Source: Terriglobales bacterium (GTDB lineage: Bacteria > Acidobacteriota > Terriglobia > Bryobacterales > Bryobacteraceae). From it: DNA of 64,000 nucleotides. Both the position numbers and the translations under genes were made by a program. The stretch covers positions 1-64,000 of the forward strand of contig JAIXQP010000010.1 in the NCBI GenBank assembly GCA_027485675.1, in the 5' to 3' direction. Each line of letters starts with the position of its first letter. Position 1 is the first letter of the stretch. Below, one piece after another: positions 7,757 through 16,322 of this stretch. The notes below the pieces were generated by a model. It was given only the letters and a program-made list of their open reading frames with translations, did no database searches and was not told the DNA's origin.

Positions 7757-8187
7757 TCATCCTCGACACCAACGTCCTCTCTGAAATGTTGCGTCCAGAG
7801 CCGGCGGCGCAGGTGCTGGCTTGGCTTGCGGCGCAGGATGGCGAAACGATCTTCTTTACGACAATCGGCGAGGCTGAATTGCGCTACGGCGTAGCTGTCC
7901 TGCCGGCGGGACGGAAGCGACGTTCGCTCTCTCTGGCCATCGACGAAATCCTCGAGGAGGACTTCCATGGCCGGATTCTCCCTTTCGACCGAGCCGCAGC
8001 GATGGCTTATGCGGATATCGCGGCCAACAGGCGGGCGGCCGGGCGCCCGATCAGCCAGTTTGATTGCCAGATTGCCGCCATTGGGCGCGCGTACCAAGCG
8101 GCCGTCGCCACCCGCAATACCCGGGACTATGAGGGCTGTGGAGTTGATCTGGTCGATCCGTGGCAGTTCTCGGGCCTTGACGCCTAG
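7753..8187 (+). CDS. fitB: FitB/VapC-like PIN-domain ribonuclease toxin
   Basis: 144 residues, the usual FitB size. MIILDTNVLSEMLRPEP gives the first PIN acidic residue (Asp5); TTIGEAELRYGV holds the conserved Glu at about 43; ISQFDCQIAAIG supplies an Asp near 104, and ATRNTRDYEG the last Asp near 121. These four acidic residues coordinate the metal that cleaves RNA. All look intact, so the toxin is probably functional. It is coupled to fitA upstream. Housed among decayed genes, it is a likely addiction or stabilisation module of the accessory region. Confidence 0.88.
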   Translation: MIILDTNVLSEMLRPEPAAQVLAWLAAQDGETIFFTTIGEAELRYGVAVLPAGRKRRSLSLAIDEILEEDFHGRILPFDRAAAMAYADIAANRRAAGRPISQFDCQIAAIGRAYQAAVATRNTRDYEGCGVDLVDPWQFSGLDA

Positions 8188-8264
8188 CGATACAGCGGTC
8201 CCCCCGATGGTTTTGCGCGGAACGAAGGCAGAGGAGAAACTGACGACCCTGTCCGGAATGCCGA

Positions 8265-9078
8265 TTACTGCACCGCGGCGTGCGTACAGGCTCCGGCGAC
8301 GCCGAGTTCGATCCGCAGCGCTGAGGGGTTCTCGCCATCTCTCGGATGGGTGGCCCGTGCCATTTGCCGGAGAGACGTAAATCCTGGTGCCGTGATGGTG
8401 AGTTCGTAGTCTCCATCGAACCTTTTCGTGGAGGCGAATCTTCCGGTCTCGTCGCTGGTCAGTTCTTCCGGGACCTCTCCGCTTGTATGGAACAAGAGCA
8501 CGCTCGCGCGGGGAATCGACGCTCCGGACGCGTCGAGCACTACGCCGAGGAGCCCGTTTATGTTGACCGCCTGGCGTGGGCAGGCGTGGGTACCAACGTA
8601 GGTCACCCCGCAACTGGTTTCGCCAAAGTCGATTGTCATTTCCGGGTGCGCCGCTCGCTCGTCCACTCCGATCGGGACAACTGCGGCGGCCTCCCCGGTC
8701 TGCCTGACACGCAGAAGTTAGTTTCCAGGAGGTGGCGTGGCCATGTGGAACGCGCCGCCGCCGGTGGTGTGGGTCGATTGCAGCAACTTGCCGGAGCGGC
8801 CTTCCAAAAGCTCGACATCGAGGGCGAGCAGCCGTCCACCCGGCCGCGCGCAGAGTGTCTTGGAGTTTCCTTACCGCTACCACAGGACCAGACGGCCAAG
8901 GGAGCGGGATGGTTGTGTCCCGGGGGGGGGCATCTGTCACCAGGACGGCGACCCTGCCTACACCTCGCTGTCGCGGTGTCCCCCTGGCTAATCGGTTCCG
9001 GGCGGGATGCGGAATCAGGCTGAACATTGCCACCAGCAGCTGCGCAGCTCTCCGGGAGAACTTCCTTGCCTTGGTCAT
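8265..9078 (-). pseudogene. Decayed secreted carboxypeptidase-regulatory-like protein
   Basis: The best coding part (8265-8666) has an Ig-like carboxypeptidase-regulatory fold: INGLLGVVLDASGASIPRAS, DETGRFASTKRFDGDYELTI. The same frame continues upstream past a TAA (8718-8720) sitting where a tyrosine of GNYLLRV would be expected, through GGRLLALDVELLEGRSGKLL to about 8870, then meets further stops. A signal-peptide-like start (MTKARKFSRRAAQLLVAMFS, from 9078) lies in a different frame, separated by a run of nine G on the plus strand (8922-8930). So the gene shows at least one nonsense mutation and one or more frameshifts. An intact version would be an exported protein of about 260 residues. 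Sequencing error at the homopolymer is possible for the N-terminal shift but not for the TAA. Confidence 0.6.
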
Positions 9079-9143
9079 CGCAGATAAGTAGGGTGTCCCC
9101 TCGGTGGTCGTACGCACAACTTAGCGCGGCTCCGGAAACTCTG

Positions 9144-9149
9144 TATAGT
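9144..9149 (+). promoter_or_regulatory. Candidate -10 box of the large receptor gene
   Basis: TATAGT, 5 of 6 matches to the -10 consensus, about 30 bases before the ATG at 9179. The region 17 bases upstream (TTAGCG) is a poor -35, so only the -10 is supported. Confidence 0.3.
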
Positions 9150-9178
9150 AAAAAGAATTGCCCTGACCGAGGTTAGTT

Positions 9179-12100
9179 ATGTCCCGATACTCCGTTTTAC
9201 TCTTTGCCCTGCTGTCGGTAAACCCGATGCAAGCGCAATCGAACTTTGGTTCGATTCGCGGAACCGTTACGGATTCCAGCGGCGCAGCCGTTCCAGGGGC
9301 GCAGGTTACGATTACTGACCTGGGTACGAACGCCCAAGTGAATCTGATCAGCGCCGCAGACGGCGGTTACTCCTCGCCCCCGCTGCGGCCCGTTGTCTTT
9401 CGGGTGACCGCGGAGTTCAAGGGATTCCAGAAGACCATCGTGAATGACGTGAAGGTGGATACGTCGAACATCACCACCGTGAACATCAGCCTGAAGGCGG
9501 GCGACGTGGCGACCTCGATCGAAGTGACGGGCGCGGCGCCATTGGTGCAGACTTCGTCGGGGGCGCTGCAGCAGACCGTCAATCAGCGCGCGATCAATGA
9601 CCTGCCGCTCAACGGCCGCAATACGCTGGCGCTGGCCTTGACGCTGCCCGGGGTGGCCGGAAGCGCGGGTACCGAGATTAGTGAGTTCACCACCAATGAG
9701 CCCGTGCCGGGACGCGAGTTATCGATCAACGGAAGCCGGGTGGGGTCCACGCAGTTTCAGGCCGATGGGGCCAATGTGACGTCGATTGCGCTGGGGCGGA
9801 TGAGTATCTCCTTCTCGCCCGATACCATTCAAGAGTTCAGCGTGCAGCAGGCCAACTACTCCGCGCAATACGCGCAGGCGGGCGGCGCGATTATTCAGCA
9901 GACCACTAAGTCCGGCAGCAATGAGCTGCACGGTACCGGCTTCTGGTTTCACCGGCAGAAGGCGTTTACGGCGACTCCGTTTGACTCGCAGCGCAGCGCC
10001 GTGACCAACTTCGATAACCGGCCGCCGTTGCGCCGGCAGCAGCTTGGCGCAGTGCTCACCGGCCCGGTGACGATCCCGAAAGTTTACAACGGGAAAGACC
10101 GGACGTTCTTCATGTTCAGTTATGAGCCGACGCGTCAGTTGGCTTCGAACCCGGGCGGCGCGACCAACATCCGTGTCCCGGATGAGCGGGAACTGGCGGG
10201 CGACTTTTCGCAGTCGCTCGTCTACTTCCGCAACGCCAACGGCACCGTGCGCACGGAGCCGACCGCGCTGCTCTATAACCAGTTCAATCGCCGGGGAGAC
10301 GGCGCGCTGGCGCTGCGCCCGAACCCGAACTTCAACCCCGCGCTGCCGGCGAGCGCGACCAACTTCACCTATCAGTACATTCAGTTTCCGCTGTTCAACC
10401 CGAACGACCCCAACCCGGCCCGCCGGGGGCGCGTGCTGGTGAATGAGCTGGGGCAGAGCCTGGTGAACCCGGCGGCGCAGCGGATTGCGCGGGAGTTGTA
10501 CCCGCAGCCAAACATTACGGACCCGAACCTGATCCGGGATCTGCTCGGCGCAAACTACACCTATTTCCGCGAGACCCGGTTTAACGACGACCGGTACACG
10601 GTGAAGATCGACCACAACATCACGCAGAACCACCGGCTGACGGCGCGTTGGACGGAGCAGCCGCAGTTCGGCAACCGGCAGGAGCGGGACGCGATTCAGC
10701 ACGGGCTGATCAGCGATGCGAATAACTCGCGGCAGTTGCTGGCGGGGGTGACGTCGACGATCGGATCGTCGATGACGAACGAGTTCCGGGCCAACTATGT
10801 GTACGGCAAGTTTGAACGCGGCTTTCCGGAGCCGCTGCTGAATGAGGACTTTACCTCGAAGTACTTGAACACGGGCGGGGCCGGGGCGGGGGCGGTGAAC
10901 CTGATCGGCTACGGCATGGCGCGCTTCTTTGACGGGGGCGGACTGTTCGGGGTGAGCGGACAACTGAGCGGAGCGGCGGTGGGGACGCTGGGCTTCAACT
11001 CGCCGCAGGACGTGGGCATGAACAAGGAGCACAGCTACTCGCTGACGAACGACTTTTCGTACGTGCGGGGCAAGATGAGCTGGAAGCTGGGTTTTTCGGC
11101 GAGCCACTTGCAGTTGAATCAGTCGGCGCTGGGCGTGGGTTCGCTGGCCGGAGGCCGCTTCTTCTGGGACCGGCTGCAGACGGCGGAGCAGAACTGCAAC
11201 GTGAACCCGCTGAGCGGCGTGGCGCCGAACTGCGCCGGGGCGGTGACCGGGGGCGATCGCTTCGCGAGCTTCCTGCTGGGGGTGCCGACCGGGGTGCAGG
11301 TGCAGACGGAGAACCTGTCGATTCCGTACTACTACCGCTGGACGAACCTGGGCGGGTATGTGCAGAACGATTGGCGGGTGACGCCGAGTCTGACGTTGAA
11401 CATTGGGTTGCGCTACCAGTTTCAGTCGCCGCGGTGGGAGAAGTTCAACCGGCAGGGGCTGCTGAACATGGCGCGGCTCGAGGATAACCCGTTTGTGCTC
11501 GATCGCAACGGTCGGCCGCTGCGGGCGCCGGTGTTTGAGTATTCGGGTGTGGATGACCGGTCGCGGTATGTGTCGCCGTCGGTGAAGGATGTGTTTGAGC
11601 CGCGGTTCGGGTTTGCGTGGACGCCGAATGCGAGTTGGAATTCGCGGAAGAACTTTGTGGTGCGGGGCGGCTACGGGATGACCCACGGGGTGTTGATGGG
11701 CAATGACCGCGAGCCGGTGCCGAACCTGGGTTCGCAGACGGGGACGGGCTTCCGGCAGATCAGCTATGTGTTGGGGGCGAACGATATTCCGTCGCCGAGC
11801 AACGTGCCTTCGTGTGGGTTAGCGCGTTGCGGGGATCCGGCGATGCCGATGCAGTTCGGGTTTAACAATCCGGTGTTGGCGTCGGACAATACGTTGTTCC
11901 AAATTCCGGCGAGCGGGGTGATCCGGCCGGGGGACCGGGCGGGAAGCACGGCGCTGGGGAATCCGCGGCAGAACGTGCTGTACCAGTCGACGGGGGTGGT
12001 GCTGAACAGCGACTACCGGCTGCCGACGGTGCATAACTTCTCGGCGCAGTTGGAGTATGGGATTGGGGCGGCGGGCAATACGGTGATGCGCCTGGGGTAT

Positions 12101-13318
12101 CAGGGTTCGATTGGGCGGCATTTGTTTGGGCCGAGTGTGAATCTCAATCGACTCGATCAATTCACGGGGCAACTGCCTTTTCCCGGCTTCTCCGGCCGGC
12201 TTTCGGGCGGGATCTTTGTGCTGGACCCGACGAACACGTCGAGCAGTTATAACGCGTTTGTGGCGGAGTTGGAGCGGCGGTTTTCGACGGGGTTGCAGTT
12301 CCGGTTTAACTACGCGTTTTCGAAGAACCTGGATGACAGTTCGGGGGGGATCCGTTTCCCGGTGCCGAACAACTCGTTCAACAACTCTTCGCTCGATATT
12401 CCGCTGCTGCGGGCGCAGGACCCGTACAACACGCGGAACGACCGGAGTGTGGCGGCGACGAATGCGCCGCATATCATCAACCTGTCTGGCGGGTATGATC
12501 TTCCGTTTGGCCGCGGCATGCGTTGGGCGAGCGGCGGGGGCTGGAAGGATCATGTGGTGGGCGGTTGGAACATGAATGGATTGGCGCGTTTCCGGAGTGG
12601 GTTCCCCTTGGCGGTGCCGCTGGGCATTGGGAATTCGTTTGATTTGGGAACGCCGGGCGGGACGCAGCGGCCGGACATGATTACGGGGGTGCCGCTGGTG
12701 AACCCGGATTGGAACCGGGAGAACGCGTGGCGCGGGGTGCCGTATATCAACCCGCGGGCGTTTGCGGTGCCGGAGCCGGGGCGGCGGGGGAACGCGCCGC
12801 GGAATCTGGATGCGTACTATCCGTGGGTGAGCTCGATCGACATGAGCGTGTTTAAGCGGTTTATGCCATTTGAGAATCGGCGGCGGTATTTTGAGTTCCG
12901 CGCGGAGGTGTTCAACGTGCTGAATCTGAAGCAGTACACGCCGAACCCGAACATTACGGGCTTGCTGACGGGGGCGAACCAGAACCCGTTGACGACGGGG
13001 ACTTCGCCGAACTTTACGGCGGTGCCGAACGTGCAGAACCGGTTTGGGAACTTGCGGGCGCCGGGGGTGTGGGACGCGGTGATTGCGAAGTTTAACGGGA
13101 CGCCGGTGGATACGGCGATTGCGGGTCTGCCGGGTCCGGGGGCGGGCGGAGTGGGTTGCCCGGCGAACGCGCCGGAGTTGGGGGCGGCGAACCAGACGGG
13201 TTCATTGAGCCCGGCTTGCGTGGCGCGGTCGTTGAATCTGCAGGGTGGGTTTGGACGGATGAATGCGAACACGATTCAGCCGCGGATTATTCAGTTTGCT
13301 TTGAAGTTCTATTTCTGA
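9179..13318 (+). CDS. Oar-like TonB-dependent outer-membrane receptor with carboxypeptidase-regulatory domain
   Basis: 1379 residues with a signal peptide (1-20, ending MQAQ). Residues 22-105 are a CarboxypepD_reg-like Ig domain (GSIRGTVTDSSGAAVPGAQV), followed by a TonB plug (about 120-250: LPLNGRNTLALALTLPG, YSAQYAQAGGAIIQQTTKSG) and a beta-barrel that ends in the outer-membrane signature IIQFALKFYF. This is the expanded Oar/TonB family abundant in Solibacter-type Acidobacteriota, thought to import large substrates or glycans; the substrate is not evident. GAGG precedes the ATG. Codons from about 10.7 kb onward favour G on the coding strand, in contrast to most other genes here, following a regional strand bias. 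It is monocistronic, flanked by decayed genes. Confidence 0.9.
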   Translation: MSRYSVLLFALLSVNPMQAQSNFGSIRGTVTDSSGAAVPGAQVTITDLGTNAQVNLISAADGGYSSPPLRPVVFRVTAEFKGFQKTIVNDVKVDTSNITTVNISLKAGDVATSIEVTGAAPLVQTSSGALQQTVNQRAINDLPLNGRNTLALALTLPGVAGSAGTEISEFTTNEPVPGRELSINGSRVGSTQFQADGANVTSIALGRMSISFSPDTIQEFSVQQANYSAQYAQAGGAIIQQTTKSGSNELHGTGFWFHRQKAFTATPFDSQRSAVTNFDNRPPLRRQQLGAVLTGPVTIPKVYNGKDRTFFMFSYEPTRQLASNPGGATNIRVPDERELAGDFSQSLVYFRNANGTVRTEPTALLYNQFNRRGDGALALRPNPNFNPALPASATNFTYQYIQFPLFNPNDPNPARRGRVLVNELGQSLVNPAAQRIARELYPQPNITDPNLIRDLLGANYTYFRETRFNDDRYTVKIDHNITQNHRLTARWTEQPQFGNRQERDAIQHGLISDANNSRQLLAGVTSTIGSSMTNEFRANYVYGKFERGFPEPLLNEDFTSKYLNTGGAGAGAVNLIGYGMARFFDGGGLFGVSGQLSGAAVGTLGFNSPQDVGMNKEHSYSLTNDFSYVRGKMSWKLGFSASHLQLNQSALGVGSLAGGRFFWDRLQTAEQNCNVNPLSGVAPNCAGAVTGGDRFASFLLGVPTGVQVQTENLSIPYYYRWTNLGGYVQNDWRVTPSLTLNIGLRYQFQSPRWEKFNRQGLLNMARLEDNPFVLDRNGRPLRAPVFEYSGVDDRSRYVSPSVKDVFEPRFGFAWTPNASWNSRKNFVVRGGYGMTHGVLMGNDREPVPNLGSQTGTGFRQISYVLGANDIPSPSNVPSCGLARCGDPAMPMQFGFNNPVLASDNTLFQIPASGVIRPGDRAGSTALGNPRQNVLYQSTGVVLNSDYRLPTVHNFSAQLEYGIGAAGNTVMRLGYQGSIGRHLFGPSVNLNRLDQFTGQLPFPGFSGRLSGGIFVLDPTNTSSSYNAFVAELERRFSTGLQFRFNYAFSKNLDDSSGGIRFPVPNNSFNNSSLDIPLLRAQDPYNTRNDRSVAATNAPHIINLSGGYDLPFGRGMRWASGGGWKDHVVGGWNMNGLARFRSGFPLAVPLGIGNSFDLGTPGGTQRPDMITGVPLVNPDWNRENAWRGVPYINPRAFAVPEPGRRGNAPRNLDAYYPWVSSIDMSVFKRFMPFENRRRYFEFRAEVFNVLNLKQYTPNPNITGLLTGANQNPLTTGTSPNFTAVPNVQNRFGNLRAPGVWDAVIAKFNGTPVDTAIAGLPGPGAGGVGCPANAPELGAANQTGSLSPACVARSLNLQGGFGRMNANTIQPRIIQFALKFYF

Positions 13319-13711
13319 GGAACGGACGGCCTTTGGCAGAACGATTGCTTTTGTGTTGAGATATCGCCGGAGGCCAAGGTGGACTTCGGTCGAGTTCATC
13401 TCCGGGGGAATGGATTCTTGGGCTATGGGTCTCACCGGCCAGACCTGGGCAGGGTTTCGCAGCGTAACCGAATTCCTGCCCAGCCCGCGGGCAGCGTGGC
13501 GCGACGAGCCGGGGGCCTGGACGGGACCCGGCTACCGCTCTGGAGTGTGATTCCCAAGGAGCGGCTGAGTGATCCCGTTATGCCCAGCGACGGCGGAGTC
13601 AGCGCCAGCCGGCTGCGCGACCGCTCTCGCAAGCAGAGCTCCGCGGGGGCACCCTGCCCGAGAGATTGAACGCTTGACGGCAAACGTACATTACACTAAA
13701 GCCAAGATCGA
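13319..13711. other. 393-base region without a recognisable gene
   Basis: Lies between the receptor and the HigBA pair. Short open frames in several phases, none with a known protein, good start or ribosome-binding site. No clear terminator hairpin with a T-run after the receptor. Probably intergenic or degraded. Confidence 0.6.
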
Positions 13712-13996
13712 ATGATCTAGAGCTATCGGGATAAGGCCGCAGAATGTCCGGCGTCTGGCGAGCGTGTTCGTCAATGGGAGCCGTTTCGGAAGCCGGCGGA
13801 GAAGCGCTTGCGGATTCTGGACGCGGCGACCTCGCTGGCCGACTTGGCCGCGCTGAACTCCAATCGCCTGGAGCCCCTGAAGGGCGATCGCAAGGGCCAG
13901 TTCTCGATCCGCATCAATGAGCAGTGGCGGATCTGCTTCGAGTGGCCAAAAGAGTCGCCGGGCCCAACCAACGTCGAAATTGTTGACTACCACTAG
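13712..13996 (+). pseudogene. higB: HigB-like RelE-family mRNase toxin with stop at codon 3
   Basis: Read from the ATG at 13712: M-I-stop-SYRDKAAECPAS, then RVRQWEPFRKPAEKRLRILD, LKGDRKGQFSIRINEQWRIC, NVEIVDYH. It is a full-length HigB (94 codons) except that codon 3 is TAG (13718-13720), where the family has Arg or Lys. The rest is intact, including the conserved C-terminal SIRINEQWRICF and VDYH. The only other in-frame start I see is a TTG at 13808, which would remove a third of the protein and the first helix. HigB cleaves translated mRNA on the ribosome. So the toxin is probably inactive or made only by read-through, while its antitoxin is intact 15 bases downstream. Confidence 0.75.
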
Positions 13997-14011
13997 AAAA
14001 AGGAGACGACC

Positions 14012-14320
14012 ATGGCACGCACACCCATCCATCCCGGCGAAGTCCTCGCCGATGAGTTGGAGGCGATTCAGCTGACGGCGAAACAACTCGCGGACGTCCT
14101 AGAGGTGCCGCCGAACCGGCTCTATCAGATCCTAGCGGGGAAGCGGAATGTGACCGCGGACACGGCTTTGCGGTTGAGCCAGTACTTTGGCATGTCGGCT
14201 GATTTTTGGATGAATCTGCAGAGCGCCTACGAGTTAGACCTCGCCCGCCAGGAAAGCGGCTTGGCCATTCAGCGGATCCCCCGACGCACCGATCTTCTCA
14301 ATTCCGGTCCGGCAGCCTGA
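14012..14320 (+). CDS. higA: HigA-like XRE-family antitoxin
   Basis: 102 residues. IHPGEVLADELEAIQLTAKQ LADVLEVPPNRLYQILAGKR is the HigA-type helix-turn-helix (about 6-60), and YFGMSADFWMNLQSAYELDL is the standard HigA segment that follows. Strong ribosome site AGGAG (14001-14005) before the ATG. The gene follows the toxin reading frame, the reverse of most toxin-antitoxin orders and typical of higBA. It should bind the operon promoter and neutralise HigB. Since the toxin carries an early stop, it may survive as a regulator or as an anti-addiction remnant. Confidence 0.88.
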   Translation: MARTPIHPGEVLADELEAIQLTAKQLADVLEVPPNRLYQILAGKRNVTADTALRLSQYFGMSADFWMNLQSAYELDLARQESGLAIQRIPRRTDLLNSGPAA

Positions 14321-14328
14321 CTTGTCGT

Positions 14329-15252
14329 TTAGCGGAGGCAGCCCTGGACCGGCGTCCCGTCGAAGCGGTTGGCCGTGAGGCAGCCCTGGCCGGCTCCGGC
14401 GAAGAGGATCTCCTGGTTGCCGTCGCGCAGAGCGAAACCGCGCGGGGCCTGGCCGTTGATGCGAACCGTGGCAGGGTCGATTTGGCTCGCGAGCGGGCCG
14501 CGGATGGCCAACTGGCCGTCGACTACGGCGACGTCCGCTTCCAGATGCGCAAACACCTGCACGTTCAAATCGGCCGTCTTGTTCCACGTCTTGCCGCCGG
14601 CCACGTACTCGCTCGCGAATTTGCCGGTGGTGTCATACAGGTAGAGCTTGCCGTCCGCGCCGTCCTGCCGGCTCGCGCTCTTCGCCGCATTGGCGCCGTG
14701 CGTGAACCACGCCTGGCCCTCGCGGCCCGTGCCGAAGCTGCCGAACCGGTAGGTCTGGCCGCCGTCCACCGCGACCTTCAGGTTCTCGAAATCCAACTGC
14801 CAAATCCGATAGTGGGCGCCAAAATCATCGTACAGCGGCGCGCCTTCCATGACGCCGTTCAGGATGCGGACGTTCGCTGAGCCGGCGTTGCTGCCGGGGG
14901 CGAGATCGGCCGAGGCTACCGCCTTCAGGTCGCCTTCCGCCGGGCCCACAAAGAGCTGCACCTTCGAATAGAAATCGCCCAGCGCCGCGGGGTCCACACC
15001 CTTCGCTCCGGGCACGGCCCATACCCGGATCTTGTCCACAACCCACTTCTCGCCGGGTTCGCCCAGGCGGAACTCATCCGCGACGAAGCCCTGCTCATAG
15101 AGAGTCCAGCGGACGTTGCTGCGCTCGGCAACGCCAGCGGCGTTGTTCCAGTTCGCCTGCGGGAGGCCACGATCGACTACCAGGGCCGACGGGTCGGCCG
15201 CCACCGCCGCCAGGGTTCCGGCGGCAAACAGAGAAACCAGCTTCATACCCAT
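14329..15252 (-). CDS. Exported protein of unknown function
   Basis: 307 residues with a short signal peptide (MKLVSLFAAGTLAAVAADPS). The start is uncertain between two ATGs two codons apart. The body is beta-rich with the motifs GLPQANWNNAAGVAERSNVR, YEQGFVADEFRLG and YRFGSFGTGREGQAWFTHGA; these recall concanavalin-like or discoidin-type sandwich domains found in acidobacterial surface proteins, but I cannot name a family. Two cysteines near the C-terminus (GQGCLTANRFDGTPVQGCLR) could form a disulfide, consistent with a periplasmic or surface location. Convergent with higA, nine bases apart. No neighbour points to a role. Confidence 0.7.
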   Translation of the reverse strand: MGMKLVSLFAAGTLAAVAADPSALVVDRGLPQANWNNAAGVAERSNVRWTLYEQGFVADEFRLGEPGEKWVVDKIRVWAVPGAKGVDPAALGDFYSKVQLFVGPAEGDLKAVASADLAPGSNAGSANVRILNGVMEGAPLYDDFGAHYRIWQLDFENLKVAVDGGQTYRFGSFGTGREGQAWFTHGANAAKSASRQDGADGKLYLYDTTGKFASEYVAGGKTWNKTADLNVQVFAHLEADVAVVDGQLAIRGPLASQIDPATVRINGQAPRGFALRDGNQEILFAGAGQGCLTANRFDGTPVQGCLR

Positions 15253-15258
15253 ATCCTA

Positions 15259-15837
15259 TCAATTCGCTCCACTTACTTTTCCGAGCTCCGTGCTGACGGT
15301 CCGCAACCCAAACGGCAGCGGCACCGGCTTGGTGGTGTCGTACTTCTCTTTCTGCCGGGAACCGACGACGGCGATCATCTGCTCGACCACGAAAGCCGGA
15401 ATGCGGATGCTCTCAAACGAAGCCTTTTCGACCGAAAAGGTCGTCACCCCGTTGGCGGGCTGGAGGCGGACATCCACCTGCACATCCCGCTTGCCGCTCA
15501 AGATCGGCCGCAGCAGCGTAGGCACCGTGCCGGGCCGGAACTTTTCGACAGCGTCAAAGTCGATGGTGACCAGCGTCGCGACATAGTTACTCGGGTAGAA
15601 CTGCACGCGCATATTATCGAGGCCGGGCCGCGGATTGACCACGCGGGCGTGGCGGAGATACTCGTTCACCTCGGATTCGGTGAGAGTGAAGCCAACCTTC
15701 GGCGCGGGCTTGCCGGAGGCCTTCATGGCCTGGGCCTGGTTGAGGCTGTTGAACAGGTTCAACACCTTGGTCACCGCCGGCGATTCGGCCTGGGCGGCGA
15801 GGGACAGCAGCAAGAGCAAATAGAGGGGCAACCGCAT
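15259..15837 (-). CDS. Exported protein, possibly LmeA-like lipid-binding
   Basis: 192 residues with a signal peptide (MRLPLYLLLLLSLAAQAESP). VGFTLTESEVNEYLRHARVV followed by a beta-rich domain (VDVRLQPANGVTTFSVEKAS and IRIPAFVVEQMIAVV) recalls the LmeA/DUF2993 fold, whose members bind lipids in the cell envelope; this is a weak resemblance. Sits just upstream of the other exported protein on the same strand (6 bases between them) and so is likely co-transcribed with it. Function unknown. Confidence 0.65.
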   Translation of the reverse strand: MRLPLYLLLLLSLAAQAESPAVTKVLNLFNSLNQAQAMKASGKPAPKVGFTLTESEVNEYLRHARVVNPRPGLDNMRVQFYPSNYVATLVTIDFDAVEKFRPGTVPTLLRPILSGKRDVQVDVRLQPANGVTTFSVEKASFESIRIPAFVVEQMIAVVGSRQKEKYDTTKPVPLPFGLRTVSTELGKVSGAN

Positions 15838-15880
15838 CTCCCTCTATCTTGTGCTAACTGCCCCCCGCGCGGCTAGTGGG

Positions 15881-16297
15881 CTAGCGGAGCTTGGCCAAAC
15901 GGATCTCGTCTTCGATCTCGTAAATCTTATCTTCGAGATTCTTGGTGGGGGTTCCGGCGGCCTTGGCGGCTTCGAGTTTTTTCTGGGCTGCGGCCAGACG
16001 CTTCTCGAGCGGGCCGAGTTTGGGATCCGCCGGGGCCGCGGCCGCTGGAGCGGGGGCCGGAGCGGGGGCAGGCGCCGGCGCTTTCGGCTTCTTGCCGCCG
16101 GCCGATTTGTACTCGAACTGGGTGACCCCGGCGGGGAGCTTCAGGCCGACGCCGAAATCGGCGCGGTACTCCTCGGCAATCTGAATCGCTTCCGTCAACA
16201 GGTCGCGATAACGCGTCTCCATCGCTCGCATGGCTTCCGCGCGCAATCCTTCTCCCTGCTGCTTCCAGCGGTGGTACTCCGAAATGACGTCTTTCAT
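15881..16297 (-). CDS. Small helical protein with Ala-Pro linker, unknown function
   Basis: 138 residues, cytoplasmic in appearance. The N-terminal part is helical (YHRWKQQGEGLRAEAMRAME), the middle is an Ala-Pro linker (about 72-92), and the C-terminal part is a short coiled coil (KRLAAAQKKLEAAKAAG and DKIYEIEDEIRLAKLR). I know no family for it. It probably is a real gene because codon use matches its neighbours and the ATG is followed by a sensible protein. Confidence 0.5.
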   Translation of the reverse strand: MKDVISEYHRWKQQGEGLRAEAMRAMETRYRDLLTEAIQIAEEYRADFGVGLKLPAGVTQFEYKSAGGKKPKAPAPAPAPAPAPAAAAPADPKLGPLEKRLAAAQKKLEAAKAAGTPTKNLEDKIYEIEDEIRLAKLR

Positions 16298-16322
16298 CGT
16301 TCCCTATGGTACCTGCCCATTA

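Noticed and set aside
9719-11686. Minus-strand open frame of 655 codons inside the receptor gene
   Set aside because: Arg/Pro/His-rich low-complexity protein without domains, opposite a well supported receptor; typical third-position shadow in GC-rich DNA.
13319-13711. Possible small gene in the frame at 13379-13669
   Set aside because: No good ribosome-binding site, no recognisable protein, frame quality no better than other shadow frames.
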